Shown one piece after another: positions 23,986 through 35,432 of a stretch of 64,000 bases of DNA. Source of the DNA: Hyperoplus lanceolatus (lineage: Eukaryota; Chordata; Actinopteri; Uranoscopiformes; Ammodytidae); contig CM049404.1 of the NCBI GenBank assembly GCA_026929865.2, forward strand, positions 1,800,501 through 1,864,500, given 5' to 3'. The notes under the pieces were generated by a model. The model did not search any database and was not told where the DNA came from. It was given only the letters and a program-made list of their open reading frames with translations. A program made the position numbers and the translations under genes. The first letter of the stretch is position 1. The number at the start of each line of letters is the position of its first letter.

Positions 23986-26900
23986 TGGAAAAGGGCATCA
24001 GGCTCAAGGAGGATGGTCATTATGAAATGCCACTTCCATTCAAGAAAGACCGACCCAGCTTACCAGATAACAAGATATGTGCTATCCACCGTCTCAGATG
24101 CTTAAAAAGGAAGCTGAAGAGAAGCGAGCAGTACTACCAAGACTACAAGACCTTCATGGACGAGACCATAACCCGTGGAGATGCAGAAAAGGTCCCACAA
24201 GAAGATATCGACAAAGCCCCAGCATGGTACATTCCCCACCACGGGGTGTATCATCCGCAAAAGCCTGGGAAGATTTGTGTCGTCTTTGACTGCTCCGCAA
24301 GATTTAAAGAGACATGCCTGAATGTTCATCTTTTGACAGGCCCAGAGTTGACAAACACCTTAATCGGAGTCCTCTGTCGGTTTCATCAAGGTCCTGTGGC
24401 AATCATGTGCGATATTGAGCGCATGTTCCACCAGTTCCATGTGAAGGCAAAAGATCAAGATTACCTACGTTTCCTATGGTGGGAAAATAGAAATCTCGAA
24501 ACGGAACCCTCCATCTACCGGATGAAAGTCCACTTGCTTGGTGCAGCTTCCTCACCTGGCTGCGGCAACTTTGCACTCAAACACCTCGCCACTGAAGGAC
24601 GTAGATGCTTCAGTGAAGACACCATCCACTTCATCCAGAGGAATTTCTATGTTGATGATGGGTTGACAAGCGTAACATCTGAAAAGAAAGCAATCCAACT
24701 AGTGAAAGAGGCAAGAGAACTATGTAGCACAGGCAAACTCCGGCTGCATAAGTTCATCTCTACCAGCAAGGAAGTCCTAGCCACAATCCCTAAAGAGGAA
24801 TCTGCTAAAGTTGCCAAGGACTTGGACATGGATAGAGCACTCGGTGTTCAGTGGTGCGTGTCCTCTGACCAGTTCCAGTTCAGGGTGCTTGTCAAAGAAA
24901 ATCCATTTACCCGAAGAGGAGTCTTGTCCACGGTTGCCTCAGTATATGACCCGCTTGGGTTTGTGGCACCCTTCATCCTGGTGGGAAAGCAGATACTGCA
25001 GCAGATGTGTCGTGACAAGCTCAGTTGGGATGACCCCTTGCCTGATGACCTTCGACCCTTGTGGGAATATTGGCTCAAAGACCTGAAAAACCTGGCTGGT
25101 GTGAAGATCCAGAGATGCTACGCTCCACCAAGCTTCAACGTCCAGCACTATGAGCTCCACCATTTTTCCGACGCCAGTGTGTCAGGCTACGGAGAGTGCT
25201 CATACCTTAGAGCGGTCAGTACATCAGGTGAAGTCCACTGTACCCTAGTCATGGGAAAGTCAAGAGTCACCCCTTCTAAGGTCACGACCATACCAAGACT
25301 AGAGCTGTCAGCAGCCGTGGTAACTGTCCGCACCAGTGACCTGCTCAAGAAGGAGCTTGAAGTAGAATGCCTACAAGAAGTATTTTGGACTGATTCAATG
25401 GTTGTACTTGGATACACCAGTAATGAAGCCAGAAGATTTCATGTGTTCGTAGCAAACCGCATAGAACGCATCAAGCAAAGCACAGAGTCAGCGCAGTGGA
25501 GGTATGTGTCTACTGAGGAGAACCCAGCTGATCACGCCTCAAGAGGACTCACGGCAGATCAGCTTATAGCCTCTAACTGGTTCACAGGCCCAGACTTTCT
25601 GTGGCTGAAAGAGCTACCAAGTGGAGATGTAAAGGTGGGAAATATCTCAATTAGAGACCCAGAGCTCAAGAAGGCCCTGGTTCATGATACTCAGACAAAG
25701 GAGGTGAGGTCACTTTTAGATCGCCTACACAAGTTCTCCGACTGGTTAAGAGTGGTGAAAGCTATTGCCAGGCTCCACCGCCGTGCAAAGGAAGTCAAGG
25801 GTCTCAAGCCAAAGTCCTGTGAAGCAAGCAGTCCAGAGGAAAGGAGAGAAGCAGAGGTGACCATAATCAAGATGGTTCAACATGCAACCCTATCTCAAGA
25901 ATTCCAGTGCCTCCAGCAACACGAGGAGATAGGTCTCAAATCCAAGTTGTGCAAGCTAAGTCCATTCCTGGATGACAAAGGGATCATCAGAGTGGGAGAC
26001 CGTCTAACTCATGCTGCCCTGCATCCACATGTGAAGCATCCAGCAGTTCTTCCAAAGGACAGTCATGTGTCAGCATTGTTGGTCAAACACTATCACGAGA
26101 GAGTGTACCATCAGGGCCGAGGAATGACTATGAAGGAGCTCCGCTCAAATGGCATATGGATCCTTGGATGCAGCAAGGCAGTGACATCCCATATTTACAA
26201 GTGCACTAAGTGCAGGAAGTTCAGAAGAGGCACCGAACAACAAAAAATGGCAGACCTACCGGAAGATAGGATGGACACTACTCCTCCGTTCACTTACTGC
26301 GGGATGGACTGCTTTGGACCATTCCACATCAAAGAAGGAAGGAAAGAGCTAAAGCGTTACGGGCTATTACTTACCTGCATGTGTTCCAGAGTAGTACACA
26401 TAAAGATGCTAGATAGCATGACCACAGATGCCTTCATTAATGCTCTGCGCTCCTTCATCGCTATTCGTGGAATGGTAAGGCAAATAAAATGTGATAGAGG
26501 GACAAACTTTGTTGGTGCAAGGCGTGAGTTTGATGAAGCATTGAAAGAGATGGATCAAGAGGAGCTCAAGGAGCTGGGATGCGAGTTCATCATGAACACC
26601 CCAGCTTCAAGTCACATGGGTGGTGTCTGGGAAAGACAAATCCGCACCATCAGGAGTGTTTTGACGTCTATTCTAGAACAGTCAGCAAAACAACTTGACT
26701 GTTCCTCTCTACGAACATTCTTATATGAAGTCATGGCGATCGTGAACAGCCGACCTCTAACTACTGATAACCTGAATGATTCATCTAGTCCAGAACCCTT
26801 GACACCGAACCACATACTGACCATGAAGTCTACGATCATATCCCCTCCTCCTGGAAAGTTCATCAAGGAAGATCTTTACAGCCGCAAGAGATGGCGTCGG

Positions 26901-27221
26901 GTTCAACTCCTAGCCAACAACTTCTGGTTACGATGGAAGAAGGAGTACCTCTTAAATCTCCAGCACCGACAGAAGTGGGTCAAAGACCGCAGAAATGCCA
27001 AGGTTGATGACATTGTTCTGCTAAAGGATGAGCTGACACCGAGAAACCAGTGGAAGTTAGCTAAGATCATCGAAGTTTATCCTGGGAAGGATGAGAGAGT
27101 AAGGAAGCTCAAGCTGCTCATTGGTGACTCAACTCTGGATGGAATGGGAAGGCGCACCTCCAAGTCGGTTCACCTCGAAAGACCCATTCATAAGACAGTC
27201 ACACTGTTGGAAGCAGACTGA
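23986..27221 (+). CDS. pol: BEL/Pao polyprotein, C-terminal part (RT, RNase H, integrase)
   Basis: It continues the 14429 frame after the hAT insertion; both sides meet in the same phase at the duplicated target. Reverse transcriptase: KICVVFDCSARFK, VAIMCDIERMFHQF, LLGAASSPGCGNFAL and NFYVDDGLTS (YVDD). The peptidase A17/RNase H region follows (HHFSDASVSGYG, TTIPRLELSAAV). The integrase zinc region is HYHERVYHQGRG...CTKCRKF and the core has GMDCFGPF, KCDRGTNFVG and SSHMGGVWERQIR (D, D, E). A DUF5641-type end includes QKWVKDRRNAKVDDIVLLKD. The frame is open for 1,078 codons with no internal stop, so the hAT insertion is the only major lesion seen. The ATG at 23985 is internal, not a natural start. 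Confidence 0.9.
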
Positions 27222-27346
27222 ATACCTCAGGGTGCTAAGCTCACTCTGTTCATTAGTTACCTAAAATTAGATAGCACTTTATTTGAAGTTTTATGTGAAG
27301 TATATGTCCTTAAGACGTTTAAGTAATCACAGGTGATTGGTGGGAG

Positions 27347-27735
27347 TGTTTTAATTAGTAAAACTCAGATTTTTTGTTCCTACCTGTTACAATGTTATTG
27401 GGGCGGAACTAATTGCCGCTGGCATATGTTTCCGATACTTCACTTTAGGTGACGTACATTGCCAAACAACATGAAAGAAGCAGCACCCGTTTTTATAAGC
27501 TACAAGTTAAAATAAAGCTAAAAGCACAAGGAAGAAGAAACAACCATAAAAAGACAAGAAAGAAGATTCCCTTCCTAAGTAGTCTAGCAGTGGACGAGTT
27601 CTCACTGTAGCTCCCAAGTAGTATCACGCGAGGCAGAGGTCTTTGTTAAAAACAGGGTTGGTTCGACCTGAAATAAAACCCTGTTTTTAACAAAGACTTC
27701 TGCCTCGTGTGATACTACTTTGGAGCTACAGACTG
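27347..27735 (+). repeat. BEL 3' LTR, incomplete
   Basis: Matches 13448-13808 for about 355 bp, then diverges. The hairpin is longer here: arms 27606-27659 and 27677-27730, each about 54 bases with few mismatches. Text after 27731 belongs to another repeat. Confidence 0.8.
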
Positions 27736-28228
27736 TAGATGGTGAAATCCTTAAATTCTTTGCAGGAATGTTGTTTTTTGGACTGTTTTAACGAAATGAC
27801 TGCGGTTCTCACCCTATCTCTGCAGTACTTCGCCAAGTGGTGAGCCTCACCCCATTATTGCTTGTGAAGACTGAACCTTTATGGCGTGCCCCTTTAAATC
27901 CATTCATGATAATATCACCTGTTTCCAGTTAACATGTTTATGTGAGTAATGTTCCAAACATTTTTAACATTCTACAGCTTTCCCAATCTTTTAATGCCCC
28001 TATCCCAACTTTTTTGAAATATGCTGCTAGCATCAAATTCAGAATAAGCATATATCTACAAAACAATCAAATAGATAGGGTAAACATAAAATAGATTGGC
28101 TTTGTTTTGTTTTCAACTTGATTATATGTAAAAAAAACAAAAACAAAACAGGATCAACAAATGATCACACTCTGTTTTATATATGTTTTACATCACGTCC
28201 AAACTTTGTCCTAATTTGGGGTTGTATT
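27731..28228. mobile_element. Degenerate DNA-transposon copy, left end missing
   Basis: ACTGTAGATGGTGAAATCCT, GTGGTGAGCCTCACCCCATT, CCTATCCCAACTTTTTTGAA and the closing TTGGGGTTGTA match, as I remember it, a very common non-autonomous fish repeat that ends in ACAACCCC. Its left end would lie where the BEL LTR hairpin stops. The superfamily is not assigned. Confidence 0.5.
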
Positions 28229-29019
28229 ATTCATGTTTGTTTCACACAAAAATGATCAAATATGGAGTAAAAACAAACAGGGATTTTATATTTAGGCCAT
28301 ACAGCCCTGCCCTAAGTTCCATCTCGCCCCCTCCTCTCTTTCACCTATCCTGCGTCTCTCACTCTGTCTCTATATCTCCCTCTTCATCTTACTTCCCCCT
28401 TTCCTTCCAGCTCTACTCAGCCTACCCCCTTCATTACTCTTCCTTCCCACCTCTCTCTGCTCTGCTTCTCCATTCCCCTTCCCTCACTAGCTGGGCTTCT
28501 CCCTGGTCTCTACCGGGCCTGATTGTGTGCTGCGGTGCGGCAGATGGACGGTGGGTGAGGGATTGCCCCTGCCAGCCTTTGATATTGGGCCCCATTGAGG
28601 CCAGCGGAAATGATCGACGTTAAATCTAATTTTAAACACTGCCGTTTAACTCTGGCAGACAGACGGAGAGTGGAGGCCAGCATCTGGCAACACAGCTGGG
28701 GCAACCTGACAAGACCTATGGTTCAAGTCTGTGCAGGTGTGTTTGTGATCATGGGTGCGTTTGTGTGTTGCCGTCTTACTTGAAACAACTTACTTGGAGA
28801 CCTTTGTCCTGTGTTTGAAGGGGAATGGATTGCACTACTTTGTAGACAGAATTGAGGATATCAAGGTGCCTAGTGGTAAATCCACCAGTATAACCCAATG
28901 GAACAGCAAAGGAAACAATACTTCCAGATGTATAACAAGAGAAAAGTTCAGTTGATGCAGCTCTTTTCCAAATACAATAAAGATTATGTAAAGACACTTG
29001 AAAGGTCTTCATTGATGAG
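28229..29019. other. Unassigned sequence, no gene supported
   Basis: A pyrimidine-rich block (28310-28500) gives a 146-codon serine/leucine-rich frame with no motif, which I treat as composition. The block 28510-28720 is of balanced composition and low repeat character. It could be conserved non-coding DNA, but nothing in the sequence shows it. Confidence 0.3.
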
Positions 29020-29560
29020 AAATGCTGTCTTGGATGACCCGTCTCTTTAACATTCTGTGGAAGTCTGGGACAGTGCCCAAGGAGTTACAGACCTGGTGGT
29101 TGCCCTGTTCAAAAAGGGGGACCAGAGAATGTGTGCCAATAACAGGGTCATCACACTTCTCAACCTCCCTGGCAAAGTCTACTCCAAGGTGCTGGAAGGG
29201 AAGGTCAGCCGATAGTCGAACCTCAGATTGAAGAGGAACACCGCAGATTCCATCCTGGCGGTGGAACAACTGACCAGCTTTTCACTCTTGTAAGGATACT
29301 ACATGTTTTTTGGATCTGGAAAAGGTGTTTTCCGGGAAATACTGTGGGAGATGCTGTGGGAGTATGGGGTGGCCCGGCCCGGCCCTTCTCAGGGCCACCC
29401 AATCTCTGTACTATCAAAGCGAGACCTGTGTTCGGGTTCCAGACAGTAGGTCCGACTCGTTTCCTGTGGGGGTTAGCCTCAACCAAGAGCTGCGCTTTAT
29501 CACCAATCCTTCTTGTGATATTCATGGACAGGATATCGAGGCATAGTTGTGGTGGGGAGG

Positions 29561-30209
29561 CAGGGGCGTAGCACCAAATTCCGGGCCCATATACAAGAAG
29601 TCCCGATGGGCCCCCTGAGAGGCAGTCTTACAATACAAATGTGTAAAAGCTATGTTTGTCTAGAGTCCAAAACAAAAGAGTGACTGTTCCCTCTCTAAGC
29701 CAGATAACACCACAATAATTCTATTGAAGAATGACCAAATCGTTACTTGTACATAAACACAACCCCTCGATGACTTTTTATAACCATGCACACATACAGT
29801 GTTTCTCAGGAATTTGGGAGACTGTGGTGGGGACCCTGAACCTTCTAGGTCGCTCGTATGAAAATGTTGAACCTTTTAAAGTAAAATTCATCAATCTGGT
29901 GCCCTTTGAGAAGAAAACTAAGGCTAAATCAACTGTGTGAGCTATTTAGTACTATTTTCTGGAATAATTTGGAGACACAGAATTACCAAAAAGCAGAAAG
30001 AAAACATGTACATGTATGTAAAAAAAATCCAGTCAGCTTCGGGAATTTAAAAAAATCCCTTATCCCGAAGCTCCTTCTCTCTTTGAAGTCTTAGTTTTTC
30101 TTTTGAGTGGCTCAGTATGTGCCCCTGGTCTTCGTGGCCCCGAACAATGTTATTTAAAAATTAACAAAAATGTACTGGCCCCCCCAAGCCTGTCTAACTT
30201 ATACCCCCA
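29561..30209. mobile_element. Probable hAT-type insertion in the decayed LINE
   Basis: It starts CAGGGGCGTAGCACC, a common hAT-like terminus, and ends near TTATACCCCCAG. No matching 8-bp flanks were found, so the limits are approximate. It may hold more than one element (CAGTGTTTCTCAGG near 29797). Confidence 0.35.
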
Positions 30210-30346
30210 GTCCATCGGCCTTGTGGGGACGGGTTGTAGTTTGGTGGGCTGAGGATCTCATCACTGCTTTTTGAAGATGATGATGTGGTCCTGATGACAT
30301 CATCGGCCAGTGACCTTCAGCTCTCAATGGATCGGTTCGCAACCAA

Positions 30347-30752
30347 CCCTGAGTTCCGAATAGCATACTCTTTCTTTTTTCTATTCTACATACTACATCC
30401 GACGATAAAAATTATCTAGTTAGGATGCAGTAGGCATACTATTGGGACATACTTTTACTCTTTTATTTCATCATAACATTGCGCCTTGATCTTGCCTCTT
30501 GCTTTTATATCCGTCGCATCCCCGTTTGTTTTCATATGGAGGCTTCGTCGATATGACGTCACTTCACATGCGCACCGGATTGTGGGTCAGAATCGCCCAA
30601 ATAGGATGCAGTTTTCAACACTAACAATCTTGGCCGGATGAAGTAGGACATCTGGGTACTTCTAACCATCCTAAATCTGGCCACAAGAATCGGGACATCC
30701 TAAATCTTTTTTCTACATACTATATATTTAGATTTAGATTTGGAACGCAGGG
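30347..30752. mobile_element. MITE with CCCTGMGTTCC ends
   Basis: Inverted ends CCCTGAGTTCCGAAT and CCCTGCGTTCCAAAT (right end reverse complemented) are flanked by CAA on both sides (30344-30346 and 30753-30755). It separates two adjoining pieces of the LINE frame (FAT and CEAAGM). The superfamily is uncertain. The length is 406 bp with no gene. Confidence 0.65.
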
Positions 30753-30859
30753 CAAGTGTGAAGCTGCTGGGATGATGATCAGCACCTAAATCTGAGGCCA
30801 TGGTTCTCAGCAGGAAACCAATGGATTGCATACTCCATTTAGGGCATGAGTCCTTAACC

Positions 30860-31492
30860 CAGTGGTTCTCAATTATTTTCTGTCATGCCCCCCCTAGGGG
30901 ACAGAAATGTTTTCGCGAAATGTTTTCCCCCCCAATTGAAATACTATTGAGAACCTGCTAATATTTATTTATTTATTTATCTGTACAAAACCACTGTATG
31001 AGTTTCTGGCACGAGCGTTCTGCATACTATCACCTTATTATCAAATTAGATAACAAAAATTAGCTGAGATAACTTCTGCAGCAAAAAAAATCAAAGTTCA
31101 GTTTATTAGCTCAATTTGTAACATTTAAACAAGACTGCTCAGTCTGTGTGAATCTCAGGACAGAGAAACAAGAGCAAATGATTCACTGAGGTTTGCATTT
31201 CATTCAAAACATTTTTAAACTGTAAACATAGAAAAGGTTTTTTTTTTTTTTATTATTATTATAGGCCAATAGGCCTTCTGTGATGCGATAACCAATAATT
31301 CATTAATGTTATTATTAGTCTACTTGCTGGATTTCTTTTTAAATTTTTTCTTTCGCGCGGATGTGACCATACACAAGCACACATCGCGCTTGCTAGTACT
31401 TAATTTTTTTTTTCTTTTTTGGTCAGTTGTAAATTAAAGCAGCCCTCCCCCCCCTTGACAACTCACAGCGCCCCACCATTTGAGAAGCACTG
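30860..31492. mobile_element. hAT MITE with CAGTGGTTCTCAA ends
   Basis: Ends CAGTGGTTCTCAA and TTTGAGAAGCACTG are flanked by the perfect 8-bp duplication CCTTAACC (30852-30859 and 31493-31500). 633 bp, non-coding. It splits the last recognisable part of the decayed LINE. Confidence 0.9.
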
Positions 31493-31560
31493 CCTTAACC
31501 CAAGTGAAGGAGATCAAGTACTTCTGGGTCTTGCTCTGAAGCGAGCACTGACGTGACGAG

Positions 31561-32240
31561 CAGAGCGGAGCCCTCATTCTGACAGCTCAATATTCCGACA
31601 TATTTCCCATTGAAAAGGTATTTGGTCATGTATTAGACAAAATACCTGGGTAGGAAACCTTGTGTCGGACACCTAAAATGCACGGGTTCAGACACCTGCC
31701 GCATACAGTTCGTCCCCATGCATTATTAAAAAGTCTCTCAGTAGCCTCCCGCAGCAGTCTCAGCCTGCAGTCAGAGCAGAGAGGAGACACACACAACTCC
31801 GCGTTCAGGCTGCACAGCACATTAATCGCAGATAGCATTTTGAGCTAAATCTGACCACTTTCCAAATCCTCCGGGCGACTTTTTTTTTGTCAAAAGCGAC
31901 TAGTGACAAATCTACAGACTTTAAATGGTGTTATTGTAAACTTCTGTGGTGTTTGGAGACTCTGACTTGAAAGCCTGTATCACTCTACTGTGCTCAACGA
32001 GCAGCGGGTGCTGCCATGAGCCCCTGCCCGTCCAAGAGCACTTACAGGCGGTTAGTCTCTCAGTAGCCTCCCGCAGAATTGCGCATGGCCGCTGCTGTTC
32101 CCACCCTGTTTCTTCACTCACTCCCACAGCAAATAAATTGAACTGCATTTCACTCACATTGCTCCAGTCACTCCAGTTTCTTGCCAAGTTCGCTTGTGCC
32201 AGCTCTCGCTAGTCTATCTGTTATCAATCTTGATATCGAT
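31561..32240. other. Unassigned sequence with a short direct repeat
   Basis: AGTCTCTCAGTAGCCTCCCG occurs at about 31731 and again at about 32054. GGCGACTTTTTTTT and GCGACTAGTGACAAATC (31873-31915) recall the MITE fragment at 52778. No coding support. Confidence 0.35.
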
Positions 32241-32783
32241 TTATGCTGGGCTTACACTATACGACTTTTCACGCGATTTGACTATCGCAGACAATCTTCC
32301 AATGTCGGACTGAAATCACAGAAGTCTTGCTGGAGTTGTGGCGCGCGCACGTAATCTCAGTCGTTTGGTGGTCTTCCGACCCGATTTCAGCCAGTCTTCT
32401 TCCCGTCTTGACGTTCCAACGTTATCAACCATGTTTGATATTATCGTTAGTCTTAGGGGGTTGGCTAAAGCGAAATGACTGTCACACTCTCGCATGCACC
32501 AAGCACGACACAGAAGGAGCGGCATTAGTCGCGACCTGTGTCCGCCTGGTGAGGCACTTATTTCGGATACTTTTTCATAGAAGCCTCGGTGGAGAACCAG
32601 GCTGACAGCCGCGCAACCTGAACACTCTACCGTCAAATACAGGGTTAGGAGTTAAAGTTATTGGGGGATGAGATCAGCAAATAAAGCTGGTCACTTTTTC
32701 ACTTCCGGCTTGTCGAGGGTGAACAGCTATTACTGAGAGCAGCGGAGAATTCAGATTCTGAAAATCTCTAAAAATCTCTAGAG

Positions 32784-33562
32784 ATGTCCAAAAAAGGAAA
32801 AAACACTGATAAGGAAGAGGACAAAGGCTTTGCCGAAGAAATGAAAAAACAGTTGGCAGACTTGAAGAAAGGAATGTTGGCAGAGTTGAAGAGAGAAATA
32901 AAAAGTGAGAGTGAGACGGAGCGAGCACAGCGGAAGGCTGAGCTGGCTGGAATTATGGAAGAATGGATGGGGCGTTTTGATGTTAAAATCAAAGAGAAAA
33001 TTGCTGCTGGTCTGAAGCCACTGATGATCGAATTGAAGGAACTTCATGCCGTTAATGTGAAGAAAGATCAGCTCTTGAAAGAGCTTGGAGATAAAATTGA
33101 TGAACAGGATCAACAAGCAAAAAACAGAGATGTAATACTGACTGGAATGGTTATTAAACCAAGGTCATATGCAACTGCCGTGAGTGGAGAAGAAGAGGGC
33201 GATACAGGGTATGTTTTCTTCTCCCGAAGGGAAAATTTGCCAAAAAGCGTGCTGTCATTCTGAAATTCGTGAGTAGAAAGCATAAGATAAATTTGCTCAG
33301 TCAAGGCAGGAAGCTTAAAGGCGAACTAATTGGAATGAGTGAAAATCTAACAAAGAGAAACGCTTATCTGGCCTACCAAGCAAGAGGATTAAAAAAAGGT
33401 GGACAGGTCCAACAAACCTGGACAAGAGATGGAAGAATCTTCATCAAAATGAATGGAGCTACACCTGAAGAAGCTAAAATTGTGCAAATCAGAACCGAGG
33501 AAGATCTGGTTCAATTCCGGAGGGAAGAGGACCTGAACAACTCAAGCAGCGAGGATGAGTAA
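32784..33562 (+). pseudogene. LINE ORF1 protein, frameshifted
   Basis: The N-terminal 110 residues are lysine/glutamate-rich and coiled-coil-like (EEMKKQLADLKKGMLAELKR). The second part (from about 33215) continues in another frame with RAVILKFVSRKHKINLLSQG and an acidic tail (SSSEDE). The switch falls near 33213-33230, around TTCTTCTCCCGAAGGG. ORF1 proteins of this group bind the element RNA. Its stop TAA (33560-33562) overlaps the ORF2 start ATG (33555) in ATGAGTAA, suggesting translation by re-initiation. Confidence 0.75.
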
Positions 33563-33938
33563 CACAACTGATGGGATAAATGATCATGAAAGGCTGGAGT
33601 TATTAGCTAATCATTATGTGGAACCCACATTTTCGGACCCAAATGAAATAATTGACCCAGACAATCATTTCTACAATATCGGGTAAAAAGACTGTCATTA
33701 CCATACTGAGGATCAATTCATAAGACGCTTTCATTCAAATGGGAAATTGTCCATCATTCATTTTAATAGCAGAAGTCTCTACACAAATTTTTCACAGATT
33801 AAGGAATATCTACAGAAATTCAGCAACCCGTTTAACATCATTGCCGTTGTAGGTACCAGATCGACTCGGGCTGCAAGATTGACTCGGGGTCCTAGATGCG
33901 CGATTATGACGCACTTCCTGTAAACTTTGTCTTTTAAA

Positions 33939-34411
33939 TGCGCATGCGCTATGGTTATGCGCATGCGCTCTGTTTATCCCACTTGGTTATCCCGCTATCT
34001 CGGTAAGTATTAAGGTTAACGATCTCTAATGATTTTCTAATTTAAGACTATGAATAATAATCTAATGTACAAAGATAAACCTTAGTCATACGCTTATCAA
34101 ATTACTGAAATTAAACATACATTGTATAACATGACCGTTTGCTTTGATAAGATAATATTCGAAAAAATAAATGTTACTATTTGCTGATAGTTATAGCAGC
34201 ACTAACAGGACAGTATATTTACATATTTTACTTTAACATGGTGTATATTCATAATGGGGACAAACTCAATGTTTTTCTAACGGCCTATATGTTAGGGAAG
34301 TATGGGGATTGGAACGTGAACATCTCTTTAACACTTTGTTTCCTGTCTGTTATCAGGACCCTATCGTGCAGCCCATCCTGGACCCCATCAATCATGAAAA
34401 TAAATAATAAA
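33939..34411 (+). other. Possible mini transcription unit in the TIR element
   Basis: Two perfect GCGCATGCGC palindromes 19 bases apart (33940-33949, 33959-33968) match the NRF-1 consensus. A strong donor CTCG|GTAAGTAT follows at 34003, an acceptor TTTCCTGTCTGTTATCAG at 34356, and two AATAAA signals at 34399 and 34406. The putative last exon is open in one frame to a stop (DPIVQPILDPINHENK). It looks like the two ends of a once longer spliced gene. Confidence 0.35.
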
Positions 34412-35218
34412 AAGAATTGATGAAAATTAAGATTCAACACTGGCTTTATTCAACATCTAGATGTTTCAAACAAAAGTTGTTATACAAAAATGTATTGTTT
34501 TAATATTATCAACTAGCAGAGCTTCATGATATCTATTATTCCAAAAGTGTACCCTATTCACCTGCTGTGTCACACATTAAGTGAACTATTCCCATTGAGA
34601 AATGTTCTGCAGAGACTCACTGTAAATAGTAGGCTGTTTGGACAGTCGATGGCATTGCTGCAAGACACTACAAAAGGTGGTATATGTGGTTGAATAAGTA
34701 AAATACAAATCAGATTAAACAAAATCTGATGTACTTTTTTATTTTATTTAATGAAGGTTGAATGAATGAATCTATTTATCAGTGATGCAAGACACTACAA
34801 ATGCTCCAGGGGCTGGAAATTATACATCTGAGCCACACCTTTACATTTTTTAACTGATAAATATCATTATGAAACTCTCATTATACACATTGTTTTTCAG
34901 TGTGATGTAAAATAACAGTGAACCCAGGGGATAGTTGTTCTTTTAATAAAATAGTATTTCTTCAAATACATGCTAGAGTACATTAAACTAAAATACTCAT
35001 TCAATGTTTAAAGTATTATTAAATAAATGTTTAATTTAGCACTCAAACAGGGTTAAAACCGGGGTTAAACCTTGCTAAACTATAAATTCGTATAAAATAA
35101 AATGTAATTTAACCTTAATAATGAGAGATGACTACTATAAGCCAAACGTAACAACTAATTTTAAACCTTGCAGAACAATAAATAAATCGATCTATCTATG
35201 GAGCCTACTGGCTAAGCT

Positions 35219-35432
35219 ATCAGCTAGCGCGATCTTTTACATGTTGTTTGAGTTTCGCACCATCAGCTATCGCGATCTTTTCAAATGTTGTGTATGTCCA
35301 CAATGCTTTGCAGTAGCGTAGCAGTAGCGTAGCAGTATCTATGGTGACAACGTCAAGTGTCGATACGTCTTGCCGTTGCGTAGCAGTATCTATGGTGACA
35401 ACGTCAAGTGTCGATACGTCATCAGTAGGCGC
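35219..35432. repeat. Subterminal tandem repeats
   Basis: A 43-bp unit beginning GCGTAGCAGTATCTATGGTG occurs at 35327-35369 and 35378-35420 (51-bp period). Just before it, ATCAGCTAGCGCGATCTTTT and ATCAGCTATCGCGATCTTTT are spaced about 47 bases apart. They may be binding sites for a transposase. Confidence 0.75.

Larger units (their letters stand above)
13448..27735 (+). mobile_element. BEL/Pao LTR retrotransposon, split by a hAT element
   Basis: A direct repeat of about 355 bp (13448-13808 and 27347-27700, about ten differences) flanks two open frames that together make a BEL/Pao gag-pol polyprotein. The reading frame is the same on both sides of the hAT insertion at 17190-23977. GGTGGGAG just before 27347 is a plausible polypurine tract. 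The 3' LTR loses similarity to the 5' LTR after the hairpin, so its outer part is truncated or rearranged. Confidence 0.88.
29020..31560 (+). pseudogene. Decayed I-group (Nimb-like) LINE reverse transcriptase with three insertions
   Basis: Pieces of one reverse transcriptase appear in order, with many frameshifts and stops: 29035-29290 (MTRLFNILWKSGTVPKEL, VYSKVLEG), 29300-29560 (region ending PILLVIFMDRISR), 30210-30346 (SSLLFEDDDVVLMTSSASDL, the altered FADD box), 30753-30851 (CEAAGMMIST, SEAMVLSRKPMDC) and 31501-31560 (VKEIKYF). Between them lie three DNA elements. The gene is long dead. The I/Nimb assignment rests on remembered motif strings. Confidence 0.7.

Noticed and set aside
23985..27221. 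Separate gene starting at ATG 23985
   Set aside because: The ATG lies at the edge of the hAT target duplication and is in phase with the BEL frame ending at 17189. It is an internal codon of the polyprotein.
28183..28623. 146-codon frame rich in Ser and Leu
   Set aside because: It is driven by a pyrimidine-rich tract, with no domain and no splice or start evidence.
28510..28720. Conserved non-coding element or enhancer
   Set aside because: Balanced composition is suggestive, but nothing in the sequence alone shows conservation or function.
34181..34420. 79-codon frame as a small membrane protein
   Set aside because: It spans the putative intron and splice acceptor of the TIR element and stops within the poly(A) signals. 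No motif supports it.
35219..35432. CRISPR-like or satellite array
   Set aside because: Only two units of each repeat, in a eukaryotic TIR element next to its end. They fit subterminal repeats.
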